Shown: positions 1 to 6,311 of the stretch, in pieces
How positions within the stretch are numbered: position 1 is the stretch's first letter
Layout of the letters: each line of letters begins with the position of its first letter
From: Alphaproteobacteria bacterium
GTDB lineage: Bacteria; Pseudomonadota; Alphaproteobacteria; Rhodobacterales; Rhodobacteraceae
DNA: 8,952 bases
Reading direction: 5' to 3'
Assembly: GCA_024279075.1 (NCBI GenBank)
Contig: JAJRRX010000096.1
Span: 1 to 8,952, forward strand
Translations under genes and position numbers: made by a program
Notes under the pieces: generated by a model
Databases searched by the model: none
What the model was told of the DNA's origin: nothing
The model's input: the letters and a program-made list of their open reading frames with translations, nothing else

Positions 1-520
1 CGTGTTTGGCTACGCTGACCAAGGTGGCGCTGGCATCATCCAAGGCGCACTGGATACCGGCGCGTTTGATACCTTCGTGATGGGCGACGGCATGAAATCC
101 CAAGCGCTGATCGACAATATTGGTGATGATCTCAACGGCTCCATCGGCACCCAGCCCGGCTCTGCTGGCCCTGGCGCCAAGAAGCTGGCTGAAATGCTGA
201 CAGGTATTGCTGGCACGCCAGACGGCCCGTTCACTGCTGAAAGCTATGACGCAGCGGCGCTGATCGCGCTGGCCATCCAAGCTGGTGGCTCTGCTGACCG
301 CGCCTCCATCGCGGCACAGGTTCTCAACGTGGCCAATGCGCCCGGCGAGCAGATCGGTGTTGGCGAGCTGGCCAAGGGCCTAGAGATCCTCGCCAATGGC
401 GGCGAGATTGATTACCAAGGCGCATCAGACGTAGAGCTGATTGGCCCGGGTGAAGCCGCTGGCTCTTACCAAGAGTATGTGGTTGAAGACGGCGCGTTCA
501 AAGTGCTACGCATCCGCTAA
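1..520 (+). CDS. ABC transporter periplasmic substrate-binding protein, C-terminal part (5' truncated)
   Basis: This is the last 172 codons of a periplasmic ligand-binding protein of the Peripla_BP_6/LivK type, which captures amino acids or related small molecules for an ABC importer. The left window edge cuts the gene, so the signal peptide and N-terminal lobe are not visible, and the GTG at 2 is probably an internal valine. Seen in the sequence: a YDAAALIALAI helix (fragment residues about 82-92), typical of the second lobe of LivK-like proteins, then a DVELIGPGEAAGSYQEYVV segment that resembles the usual family ending (G-x-A-x-G-x-Y, then a charged strand with 'DGAFKVLRIR'). The reading ends at TAA. 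The two ATPases and two permeases that follow support the assignment. The ligand cannot be told from this fragment; HAAT members bind branched-chain amino acids, other amino acids, amides or urea. Confidence 0.85.
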   Translation, partial: VFGYADQGGAGIIQGALDTGAFDTFVMGDGMKSQALIDNIGDDLNGSIGTQPGSAGPGAKKLAEMLTGIAGTPDGPFTAESYDAAALIALAIQAGGSADRASIAAQVLNVANAPGEQIGVGELAKGLEILANGGEIDYQGASDVELIGPGEAAGSYQEYVVEDGAFKVLRIR

Positions 521-537
521 GGCGACTTACTAAATTT

Positions 538-565
538 AAACAGCCCGGCTTTTGTCGGGCTGTTT
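538..565 (+). terminator. Hairpin/intrinsic terminator between binding protein and livG
   Basis: A perfect 10-bp stem, AAACAGCCCG (538-547) pairing with CGGGCTGTTT (556-565), with an 8-nt loop, starts 17 nt after the stop codon of the binding protein. The U-tract is short (TTT, then GCATA), so read-through is likely. The usual interpretation of such a hairpin in binding-protein operons is partial termination or 3'-end protection, which gives more binding protein than membrane components. The stem is seen; the function is inferred. Confidence 0.75.
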
Positions 566-586
566 GCATACACGGGGTGGTTAAAT

Positions 587-1366
587 ATGATCAAGGTGGA
601 GAACCTGCACATGCATTTCGGCGGCATTCGCGCTGTAGATGGCACGTCGCTAGAGATCAAAAAAGGCAGCATCACAGGGCTGATCGGGCCAAATGGCGCG
701 GGTAAAACCACGCTGTTTAACGTGGTCGCGGGCCATTATAAGCCCACCTCAGGCAAGGTGTTTTTGGATGGCGAAGACGTGAGCGGCCAAAAGCCCCACG
801 AGCTGTTCGGCAAGGGCCTGCTGCGCACCTTCCAGATCGCCCACGAATTTTCTACGCTGACCGTGCGGGATAACCTAATGATGGTGCCGCCTGCGCAATC
901 CGGCGAAACCCTGTGGAACGCATGGTTCCACGGCAAGCAAGTAAAGGCCGAGGAGATAAAACTCCGCGAAAAAGCCGACGAAGTTATCGAATTCCTTGAA
1001 ATATCCCATGTGGCGGATGAGCTTGCAGGCAACCTATCTGGTGGCCAGAAAAAGCTGCTAGAGCTGGGCCGCACTATGATGACAGACGCCAAAATCGTGT
1101 TTCTTGATGAAGTTGGCGCGGGCGTAAACCGCACCCTCCTGAACACCATCGGAGACGCCATCCTGCGCCTCAACACCGAACGCGGCTACACCTTCTGCAT
1201 GATCGAGCATGACATGGATTTCATCAGCCGCCTCTGCGCCCCCGTGATCTGCATGGCCGAAGGTAAAGTGCTGGCCCAAGGCACCGCCGAAGAGGTGAAA
1301 TCCAACGAGCAGGTGATCGAAGCCTATCTTGGCACCGGATTGAAAAACAAAAAGGCAAGCGCATGA
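587..1366 (+). CDS. livG: Branched-chain amino acid type ABC transporter ATPase (LivG-like)
   Basis: Cytoplasmic ATPase subunit of 259 aa, a normal length for LivG, which powers import through the LivH/LivM channel. Visible motifs: Walker A GPNGAGKT (34-41), Q-loop in RTFQ (Q83), signature LSGGQ (150-154), Walker B IVFLDE with D174/E175, and switch His in IEHDM (H208). The early motif MHFGGIRAVDG and the LRTFQI segment are typical of LivG and distinguish it from LivF. An oddity is the D-loop region, which reads DEVGAGVN where most ABC ATPases have DEP-x-x-G(L/V); the proline is valine here, although the catalytic Glu remains. The ATG is preceded by a G-rich stretch (ACGGGGTGG, 572-580). The gene ends in an ATGA overlap with the next ATPase, indicating translational coupling. 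Confidence 0.93.
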   Translation: MIKVENLHMHFGGIRAVDGTSLEIKKGSITGLIGPNGAGKTTLFNVVAGHYKPTSGKVFLDGEDVSGQKPHELFGKGLLRTFQIAHEFSTLTVRDNLMMVPPAQSGETLWNAWFHGKQVKAEEIKLREKADEVIEFLEISHVADELAGNLSGGQKKLLELGRTMMTDAKIVFLDEVGAGVNRTLLNTIGDAILRLNTERGYTFCMIEHDMDFISRLCAPVICMAEGKVLAQGTAEEVKSNEQVIEAYLGTGLKNKKASA

Positions 1367-2070
1367 GCTACCTCATTGGCGATAAAATGACAGGCGGATA
1401 CGGCAAGGGTGCCGATATTCTGCACGAATGCACCATAGCCGTGGAAAAGGGAGAGATCGCCGTGATTGTCGGGCCGAACGGCGCGGGCAAATCCACCGCC
1501 ATGAAGGCAATTTTCGGGATGCTGAACCTGCGCGAAGGCTGCGTTAAGCTTGATGGCAAAGACATCACCACGATGTCTCCGCAGGATAAGGTAAAGGCCG
1601 GCATGGGCTTTGTGCCGCAAACCAGCAATGTGTTTACCGGCATGACCGTGCAGGAAAACCTCGAAATGGGCGCCTATATCCGTGATGACGATTTTATGGG
1701 CACCATGGAGCAGGTGTTTGATCTGTTCCCGATCCTGAAGGAAAAGCGCAAGCAGCACGCGGGCGAACTTTCCGGCGGCCAGCGCCAGCAAGTCGCCGTA
1801 GGCCGCGCCCTGATGACCCAGCCCAAAGTGTTGATGCTCGACGAGCCGACGGCGGGGGTCAGCCCCATCGTGATGGACGAACTTTTTGACCGCATCATCG
1901 AGGTGGCCAAAACCGGCATCGCCATTTTGATGGTCGAGCAAAACGCCCGCCAAGCGCTGAATATCGCCGATAAAGGCTATGTGCTTGTGCAGGGTCGCAA
2001 CCGTTTCACCGACACGGGCGAGGCCTTGCTGGCCAACCCCGAAGTCCGCAAATCTTTCCTTGGGGGCTGA
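1363..2070 (+). CDS. livF: Branched-chain amino acid type ABC transporter ATPase (LivF-like)
   Basis: Second ATPase of the importer, 235 aa, a typical LivF length. Motifs in order: Walker A GPNGAGKS (37-44), Q-loop VPQ (Q86), signature LSGGQ (136-140), Walker B VLMLDEP (D160, E161) with D-loop TAGVSP, and a switch region ILMVEQN with Gln193 in place of His. As far as I know that substitution is normal for LivF-type subunits. The C-terminus (RKSFLGG) matches the family's usual ending (YLGG-like). The start ATG overlaps the livG stop (ATGA at 1363-1366), so translation probably re-initiates from livG. It forms the heterodimeric motor with the LivG-like subunit. Confidence 0.94.
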   Translation: MSYLIGDKMTGGYGKGADILHECTIAVEKGEIAVIVGPNGAGKSTAMKAIFGMLNLREGCVKLDGKDITTMSPQDKVKAGMGFVPQTSNVFTGMTVQENLEMGAYIRDDDFMGTMEQVFDLFPILKEKRKQHAGELSGGQRQQVAVGRALMTQPKVLMLDEPTAGVSPIVMDELFDRIIEVAKTGIAILMVEQNARQALNIADKGYVLVQGRNRFTDTGEALLANPEVRKSFLGG

Positions 2071-2073
2071 ACT

Positions 2074-2448
2074 GTGCTGAAAGCCCTCGCCATTCTCCCC
2101 CTACTCGCAGCCCCTGCCAGCGCTTATACCTTTGTGTATCAGTGCGAAATGGGCATGGGTGGGGCGGTTGTGACCGATGACACACCCGATAGGTTGCGTT
2201 TCGAGATCACCTACGAGTTTGATCAGCCCGTGGGCTGGCTGGATGGCACGCCGGGAAATATAGAAATAACGCTCAGTGAAACAAATGAATTTGTCATTGT
2301 AGCCTCCACCGAGCGGCTGCCAGATAGCAGCCCAGTTCATGAAATTACGATCCACACCTCCGGCAGCGCGACTTACCAGATGAGCCAGCCAGAAAACACC
2401 TTCCTCTGGGTTGGAGAATGCGAAAATATGAGGCCCCTAGATGACTGA
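2074..2448 (+). CDS. Small exported protein of unknown function inside the liv operon
   Basis: I do not recognise this 124-aa protein. It begins with GTG, 7 nt after a G-run (2062-2066) and 3 nt after the livF stop. The first 17 residues form a clear Sec signal peptide: Lys3, a hydrophobic core ALAILPLLA, then PASA with likely cleavage after Ala17. The predicted mature protein (about 107 aa) is acidic and looks beta-rich, with alternating strands such as RLRFEITYEF (40-49) and VHEITIHTS (88-96). It has exactly two cysteines, Cys24 near the mature N-terminus and Cys116 near the C-terminus, which could form a disulfide. There is no lipobox, since the cleavage site lacks Cys. The last 8 nt overlap livH. 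Its place between ATPase and permease genes suggests a periplasmic role tied to the transporter, but nothing in the sequence proves this. Confidence 0.8.
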   Translation: MLKALAILPLLAAPASAYTFVYQCEMGMGGAVVTDDTPDRLRFEITYEFDQPVGWLDGTPGNIEITLSETNEFVIVASTERLPDSSPVHEITIHTSGSATYQMSQPENTFLWVGECENMRPLDD

Positions 2449-3454
2449 TATCCTAAACGCGCTTGCCCTTATGTCAAACTATGTGTTTGTGCCCGGCCTT
2501 GCCTATGGCAGCCAGCTGGCGCTCGGGGCGCTGGGGGTTACGCTGATTTATTCCATCCTGCGCTTTTCCAATTTCGCCCATGGCGATACCATGGCCTTTG
2601 GCGCCATGCTCACCATTCTGGCCACATGGTGGCTGCAAAGCATGGGCATATCGGCGGGGCCACTGCCCACGGCGCTGCTGGCTCTGCCCATCGGCATTGC
2701 CGGAACGGTGCTATTTGTAATCGCCACCGACCGGATGGTTTATCGCTATTATCGCAAAGTAAAAGCCGCCAGTATTGTGACCATGATGGCAAGCGTTGGT
2801 GTGATGTTTGTGATGAACGGCGTGGTGCGCGTGGTGATTGGCCCCGGTGAGCAGCGCTTTGCCGATGGTGAGCGCTTCATCATAAAAGCCCGCGAATTCA
2901 AGGAGATGACGGGGTTAGCCGAGGGTATCAGCATCCGTACCACGCAGGCGATCACGGTGCTTGTTACCATCATTGTGGTCGCCATGCTGTTCTGGTTTTT
3001 GCAAAAATCCCGCACCGGAAAGGCCATGCGCGCCTATGCCGATAACGAGGACCTCGCCCTGCTATCGGGCATCGACCCCGACAAAGTGGTGCTGGTCGCA
3101 TGGATCATCGCCGCTACACTCGCCACTATCGCGGGCACGCTTTATGGCCTCGATAAATCCTTCAAGCCCTTCACCTATTTCCAGCTCCTGCTACCGATAT
3201 TCGCCGCTGCCATTGTTGGTGGCATCGGCAATCCGCTCGGCGCAGTCGCGGGCGGCTTCATCATCGCCTTTTCCGAGATGGGCTTCACCTATGCCTACAA
3301 GCGGTTCGTGGCCTATGTAACCCCGGGGGATTGGGTGCCAGACGGCCTCCTCCAGCTCCTCTCCACCGATTATAAATTTGCCGTTAGTTTTGTCATCCTC
3401 GTCTTGGTGCTGCTCGTTAGGCCCACAGGTATTTTCAGGGGGAAAGTGCTATGA
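2441..3454 (+). CDS. livH: Branched-chain amino acid type ABC transporter permease (LivH-like)
   Basis: Inner-membrane permease of 337 aa. Recognisable family segments are LGVTLIYSILRFSNFAHGD (31-49, near the first long membrane helices), the cytoplasmic coupling loop SRTGKAMRAYADNEDLALLSGID (190-212) that docks onto the ATPases, AAIVGGIGNPLGAVAGG (256-272), and the terminal RPTGIFRG (327-334). Several hydrophobic spans surround these, for example at 76-96, 171-187, 217-234 and 314-327. A soluble-looking stretch at about 134-165 is probably periplasmic. The start ATG overlaps the end of the small exported protein gene by 8 nt and has a GAGG ribosome-binding site (2430-2433) 7 nt upstream. The gene ends in an ATGA overlap with livM. 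Length and motifs are ordinary; ligand specificity cannot be read from it. Confidence 0.93.
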   Translation: MTDILNALALMSNYVFVPGLAYGSQLALGALGVTLIYSILRFSNFAHGDTMAFGAMLTILATWWLQSMGISAGPLPTALLALPIGIAGTVLFVIATDRMVYRYYRKVKAASIVTMMASVGVMFVMNGVVRVVIGPGEQRFADGERFIIKAREFKEMTGLAEGISIRTTQAITVLVTIIVVAMLFWFLQKSRTGKAMRAYADNEDLALLSGIDPDKVVLVAWIIAATLATIAGTLYGLDKSFKPFTYFQLLLPIFAAAIVGGIGNPLGAVAGGFIIAFSEMGFTYAYKRFVAYVTPGDWVPDGLLQLLSTDYKFAVSFVILVLVLLVRPTGIFRGKVL

Positions 3455-4740
3455 AGAACGTCATCCTATTCGCCCTTATGGGCTTGGCTTTCATCCTTGC
3501 TGGCGAGTTCCAAAGCTGGAGCTTTTCACTGACGATTTTGAACCTCTGCCTGATCTCCGCCGTGATGGCTCTCGGCGTTAACATCCAGTGGGGCTATGCG
3601 GGCATATTCAATGTGGGCATCATGGGCTTTGCCGCGCTTGGCGGGGCCGCCGCCGTGCTGGTTAATGCCGCTCCCGTGCCAGAGGCTTGGGCCGCTGGCG
3701 GTGTGGGTATTCTGGCGTCCGGCGTGGCTTTGCTGGCTGTGATCGGCCTGATTGTGCTGATCCGCAGAAAGCTTTCCGGCCAGCTCCGGCGCTATGCCAC
3801 CATTATTGCCGTGATCGGCGGTTTTTTTGTCATTCGGCTGGTTTATGACCCAGCCGTAGAGGCGATTGAGTCCATTGATCCGGCAAAAACCGGCTTCCTC
3901 GGCGGGCTTGGCCTGCCGATCATTTTTAGCTGGGCCGTGGGCGGAGTTTTCGCCGCTGGTGGCGCGTGGGTGGTAGGCAAAGTGGCGCTTGGGCTGCGGT
4001 CAGATTACCTCGCCATTGCCACGCTGGGGATTTCCGAAATCATCATCGCGATTTTGAAAAACGAAGATTGGCTGACACGCGGGGTTAAAAACGTATCCAC
4101 ACTCAAACCTGCCGTGCCAACGGCCATCGAGCTGCAAAACGCCCCGTGGTTTCAGGACCTCGCGGCGAATTTTGACGCCAATGTCATCGTGGCCTCCGGC
4201 ATATTTGTAAAACTCTCCTACGCCGTGCTGTTCACCATCGTGCTGCTGCTCATCCTCTGGCTTTCCGAAAAGGCGCTCAAATCGCCGTGGGGCCGGATGA
4301 TGCGCGCCATTCGCGATAATCGCGACGCGGCCCAAGCCATGGGCAAAGACGTAACGCGCCGCCACCTGCAAACCTTCATCATCGGCTCTGCCGTGGTTGG
4401 CATTGCCGGCGCCATGCTCACCACGATGGACGCCCAATTTACCCCCGGCACCTATAACCCGCTGCGCTTCACCTTCCTGATCTGGGTGATGGTTATTGTC
4501 GGTGGTTCGGGCAATAACTGGGGTTCCATCCTTGGTGGTTTCCTGATCTGGTTTGTCTGGATCGAAGCTGAACGTTTTGGCCCGTTGATGATGGAGCTGG
4601 TGACCTCGGGCATGGACCCTGAAAGCCCGCTGCGCACCAACCTGATGGACTCCGCCGCCCACCTCCGGCTCTTCTTGATGGGGGCGATATTGCTCATTGT
4701 GCTGCGTTTTAGCCCGCGCGGGTTGATACCTGAAAAATGA
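3451..4740 (+). CDS. livM: Branched-chain amino acid type ABC transporter permease (LivM-like)
   Basis: Second membrane channel subunit, 429 aa, at the long end for LivM. Family segments: QWGYAGIFNVGIMGFAALGG (46-65), LRSDYLAIATLGISEI (182-197), the ATPase-coupling loop SPWGRMMRAIRDNRDAAQAMGKD (278-300), VMVIVGGSGNNWGSILGG (346-363), and terminal FSPRGLIPEK (420-429). Residues about 101-150 contain a basic loop (RRKLSGQLRR, 105-114), a further hydrophobic span and an acidic segment before the 182-197 motif. This part varies among LivM proteins and makes the subunit longer than minimal forms. A second extended stretch at about 208-245 is probably periplasmic. The start overlaps livH (ATGA at 3451-3454) behind a G/A-rich site, and the stop overlaps the hydrolase start (ATGA at 4737-4740). 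Confidence 0.92.
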   Translation: MKNVILFALMGLAFILAGEFQSWSFSLTILNLCLISAVMALGVNIQWGYAGIFNVGIMGFAALGGAAAVLVNAAPVPEAWAAGGVGILASGVALLAVIGLIVLIRRKLSGQLRRYATIIAVIGGFFVIRLVYDPAVEAIESIDPAKTGFLGGLGLPIIFSWAVGGVFAAGGAWVVGKVALGLRSDYLAIATLGISEIIIAILKNEDWLTRGVKNVSTLKPAVPTAIELQNAPWFQDLAANFDANVIVASGIFVKLSYAVLFTIVLLLILWLSEKALKSPWGRMMRAIRDNRDAAQAMGKDVTRRHLQTFIIGSAVVGIAGAMLTTMDAQFTPGTYNPLRFTFLIWVMVIVGGSGNNWGSILGGFLIWFVWIEAERFGPLMMELVTSGMDPESPLRTNLMDSAAHLRLFLMGAILLIVLRFSPRGLIPEK

Positions 4741-5540
4741 TCGATTGGGACGACGCCTTTCAAAACGGGAAATACATCCTTGGGGCCGAGGCGTATTTAG
4801 GCATGTGGCAGGAGAAATCGGCCGGTTTTCGCGCCGCCTTGCCCGAGGCGCAGCAAGCGCTTAGCCAACCCTATGGTGAACATTCGCGCGAGGTCTATGA
4901 TCTGTTTCTGCCCGAAGGCACGCCTAAAGGTGTGGTTATTTTCATCCACGGCGGCTATTGGCTATCGCTTGATCAACGCTTGTGGTCCCATCTCGCGGCA
5001 GGCCCGTTGGCGCATAGCTATGCTGTAGCCATGCCCGGCTATCGGCTCTGCCCCGAGGTAGGTATTGGCGACATCACCCAAAGTATTGCGCAGGCGGTTA
5101 CGGCGATAGCAGAGCGCATTGAAGGCCTTATTATTCTATGTGGCCACTCGGCGGGTGGCCACCTAACGGCGCGCATGGCTTGCGCGGATTTAACCTTGCC
5201 TGCCGCCACGCGCATCAAGAGATATGTAAGCATAAGCGGAGTGCACGACCTGCGACCGCTGACAAAAACTGGCATGAACGAGACCCTTGGCTTAAGCCTG
5301 CAAAATGCCGCCGCTGAAAGCCCGGCGCTAAAAACGCCGCGTGCGGGGGTGGACCTGCTCGCCTGGGTCGGAGCAGAAGAGCGCCCCGAGTTTCTGCGGC
5401 AAAATGATTTGCTTGCTAATATTTGGCTTGGCGGGCTAGCGACGACGCAGGCTGTGCATGCCCAAGGCCACCATCATTTTAGTGTTGTCGGTGAGCTTGC
5501 CGAGGCCCAAAGCCCGCTCACCAAAGCCCTAATCACCTAA
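4737..5540 (+). CDS. Alpha/beta hydrolase, kynurenine-formamidase-like (HGGYW type)
   Basis: A 267-aa cytoplasmic alpha/beta-fold hydrolase with no visible signal peptide. Seen: an oxyanion-hole motif HGGYW (71-75), a nucleophile elbow GHSAGGHL (136-143) with Ser138, the acid region GAEERPEFLRQN (212-223, probably Glu215), and a C-terminal GHHHFSVV with likely catalytic His247. HGGxW, an Ala-Gly-Gly elbow and a 'PEF-x-RQ' segment are the pattern of eukaryotic-type arylformamidases/kynurenine formamidases (N-formylkynurenine to kynurenine plus formate) and related amide or ester hydrolases. Exact substrate unproven. The start ATG overlaps the livM stop and no strong ribosome-binding site precedes it, so it probably depends on coupling to livM. 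A plausible inference is that it hydrolyses an amide or ester brought in by the upstream transporter. Confidence 0.82.
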   Translation: MIDWDDAFQNGKYILGAEAYLGMWQEKSAGFRAALPEAQQALSQPYGEHSREVYDLFLPEGTPKGVVIFIHGGYWLSLDQRLWSHLAAGPLAHSYAVAMPGYRLCPEVGIGDITQSIAQAVTAIAERIEGLIILCGHSAGGHLTARMACADLTLPAATRIKRYVSISGVHDLRPLTKTGMNETLGLSLQNAAAESPALKTPRAGVDLLAWVGAEERPEFLRQNDLLANIWLGGLATTQAVHAQGHHHFSVVGELAEAQSPLTKALIT

Positions 5541-5571
5541 AGCGTTTCGGCTTTGGGTTGAAACGATCTGA

Positions 5572-5585
5572 TTGACGCAAATCAA
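5572..5585 (+). promoter_or_regulatory. Fnr/FnrL-type binding site upstream of the TraR/DksA gene
   Basis: TTGAC-GCAA-ATCAA matches the Fnr/CRP-family consensus TTGAT-N4-ATCAA at 9 of 10 half-site positions. The site centre (5578.5) lies 41.5 nt upstream of a start point expected about 7 nt after the -10-like GATACT (5608-5613), the classic class II activator position. The site is intergenic and just upstream of the gene it would control. The match is seen; activation by an oxygen- or NO-sensing Fnr/Dnr-type protein is inferred. Confidence 0.65.
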
Positions 5586-5607
5586 AGCGCCGCTTTCTTT
5601 TTGCGCC

Positions 5608-5620
5608 GATACTCGCACGG
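5608..5620 (+). promoter_or_regulatory. Predicted -10 element and start point for the TraR/DksA gene
   Basis: GATACT (5608-5613) matches 4 of 6 bases of TATAAT. It has no good -35 hexamer at the usual spacing, as expected for an activator-dependent promoter with the Fnr box overlapping -35. The predicted start is near 5620, giving a short leader that begins directly at the ribosome-binding site AAAGGAGG (5621-5628). Confidence 0.4.
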
Positions 5621-5634
5621 AAAGGAGGCCGATC

Positions 5635-5952
5635 ATGACCGATATCGCTGCCCGTAAAGCCAAGTTGCTAGAAAAGCTGAACGAGATGAATAGCCGCCTC
5701 GCGCAGATCGAAGATGCGTTGGATGACCCTATCCCGAAGGACGCGGAGGATGCCGCCCAAGAGCGCGAAGATGATGAAGTGCTTGAGGAAGTTGGCCATG
5801 CTGCAGCACGGGAGAAGGCCATGATTGTGGCGGCGCTAGAGCGGGTTGTTTCAGGCGAATATGGCCACTGCGCCCAATGCGGCGATGATATTTCCGCGGC
5901 ACGGCTGGATGTGCTACCCTACACCCCTGTATGCGCAAAATGCGCCAAGTAA
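5635..5952 (+). CDS. TraR/DksA family zinc-finger transcription factor
   Basis: A 105-aa DksA-like protein that probably enters the RNA polymerase secondary channel and tunes promoter activity. The ATG at 5635 is chosen over an in-frame TTG at 5572 because it has a strong ribosome-binding site, AAAGGAGG (5621-5628), 6 nt upstream, and because the TTG lies inside the Fnr box. Residues 1-70 look like two helices forming a coiled coil. The turn carries DAEDAA (36-41), which fits the DxxDxA tip motif that DksA needs for activity. The C-terminal zinc finger has Cys79-AQ-Cys82 and Cys100-AK-Cys103, all four ligands intact. It is shorter than E. coli DksA (151 aa) and falls in the short TraR/DksA group. 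An Fnr-type box upstream suggests induction at low oxygen. The 65-aa gene follows after 12 nt and is probably co-transcribed. Confidence 0.88.
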   Translation: MTDIAARKAKLLEKLNEMNSRLAQIEDALDDPIPKDAEDAAQEREDDEVLEEVGHAAAREKAMIVAALERVVSGEYGHCAQCGDDISAARLDVLPYTPVCAKCAK

Positions 5953-5964
5953 AGGAGCCATAAT

Positions 5965-6162
5965 ATGGCCTTTGAAGCCCTGAAAATTCGCCTGTTGATG
6001 ATACTGGATGAAGCCACGCACCAGCCCGAAGACCTGCATGAGCTTCAAGAAGAATTGCGTGAGGAAATTGCGGGGCTTAAAGCGCAGGGCCTGCCGGTGC
6101 CCGAGGACATTACCAAGCTGGAAGACCGGCTTGAGGCAGCGTTGAACTTGCCCAAAGGCTAA
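5965..6162 (+). CDS. Small acidic helical protein, unknown function
   Basis: A 65-aa protein I do not recognise. The start ATG has a good ribosome-binding site (AAAGGAG, 5951-5957) 7 nt upstream, which overlaps the stop codon of the TraR/DksA gene, so the two are probably one transcript. The sequence is rich in Leu, Glu, Lys and Ala with no Cys. Residues 1-18 and 22-40 look helical, a short turn GLPVPED (42-48) follows, and then a third helix (49-61). Leu and Ile spacing around LHELQEELREEIAGL (24-38) suggests helix packing or a coiled coil. No membrane segment or signal is seen. It may act with the DksA-like protein, but this rests only on adjacency. Confidence 0.72.
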   Translation: MAFEALKIRLLMILDEATHQPEDLHELQEELREEIAGLKAQGLPVPEDITKLEDRLEAALNLPKG

Positions 6163-6281
6163 GCCGGCAGCATGCTGCATGACGTTAGGCGTGTGGTTTA
6201 CCGATGTCTTCGCATGCTGAAGTATAACGCGCCTCCACTTTACCTATAATTTCCACGCACTCGATCTGCTTATTGGCTTAT

Positions 6282-6311
6282 GATAACTAGATTCCTAGGT
6301 ATCTAGTTATC
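6282..6311. repeat. 30-bp near-perfect palindrome, candidate operator
   Basis: GATAACTAGAT (6282-6292) and ATCTAGTTATC (6301-6311) are exact reverse complements. The 8-nt centre contains the palindrome CCTAGG (6294-6299), so all but one base pair (T6293/T6300) of the 30 bp is symmetrical. CTAG, usually a rare tetramer in bacteria, occurs at 6287, 6295 and 6303, exactly 8 bp apart. The symmetry suggests a dimeric or tetrameric DNA-binding protein. It could also form an RNA hairpin, but no T-run follows directly. Confidence 0.75.

Noticed and set aside
1324..1953. 209-codon minus-strand frame opposite livF
   Set aside because: The opposite strand encodes all ABC ATPase motifs of livF. This frame has no recognisable domain.
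4000..4662. 220-codon minus-strand frame opposite livM
   Set aside because: It lies fully inside livM, is rich in His and Gly, shows no motif, and is best explained as a shadow frame.
5576..5605. Imperfect hairpin (CGCAAA/TTTGCG outside, AAAGC/GCTTT inside) as a terminator after the hydrolase
   Set aside because: It has an internal loop, and its T-run is used up in the outer stem. The sequence overlaps the Fnr box, which explains part of the symmetry. A weak terminator role is not excluded.
5572..5634. TTG at 5572 as an upstream start extending the DksA-like protein by 21 residues
   Set aside because: The TTG is part of the Fnr box and has no ribosome-binding site, while the ATG at 5635 has an excellent one.
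5914..6180. 88-codon minus-strand frame opposite the 65-aa gene
   Set aside because: The + strand gene has a good ribosome-binding site and sensible composition. The minus frame has no motif or ribosome-binding site I can support.
6172..6249. 25-codon reading frame in the intergenic region
   Set aside because: No ribosome-binding site and no coding character. It is too short to support.
6245..6250. Perfect TATAAT as a -10 element
   Set aside because: No acceptable -35 hexamer lies 16-18 nt upstream, and it sits about 240 nt before the next gene in an AT-rich stretch, so a chance match is likely.
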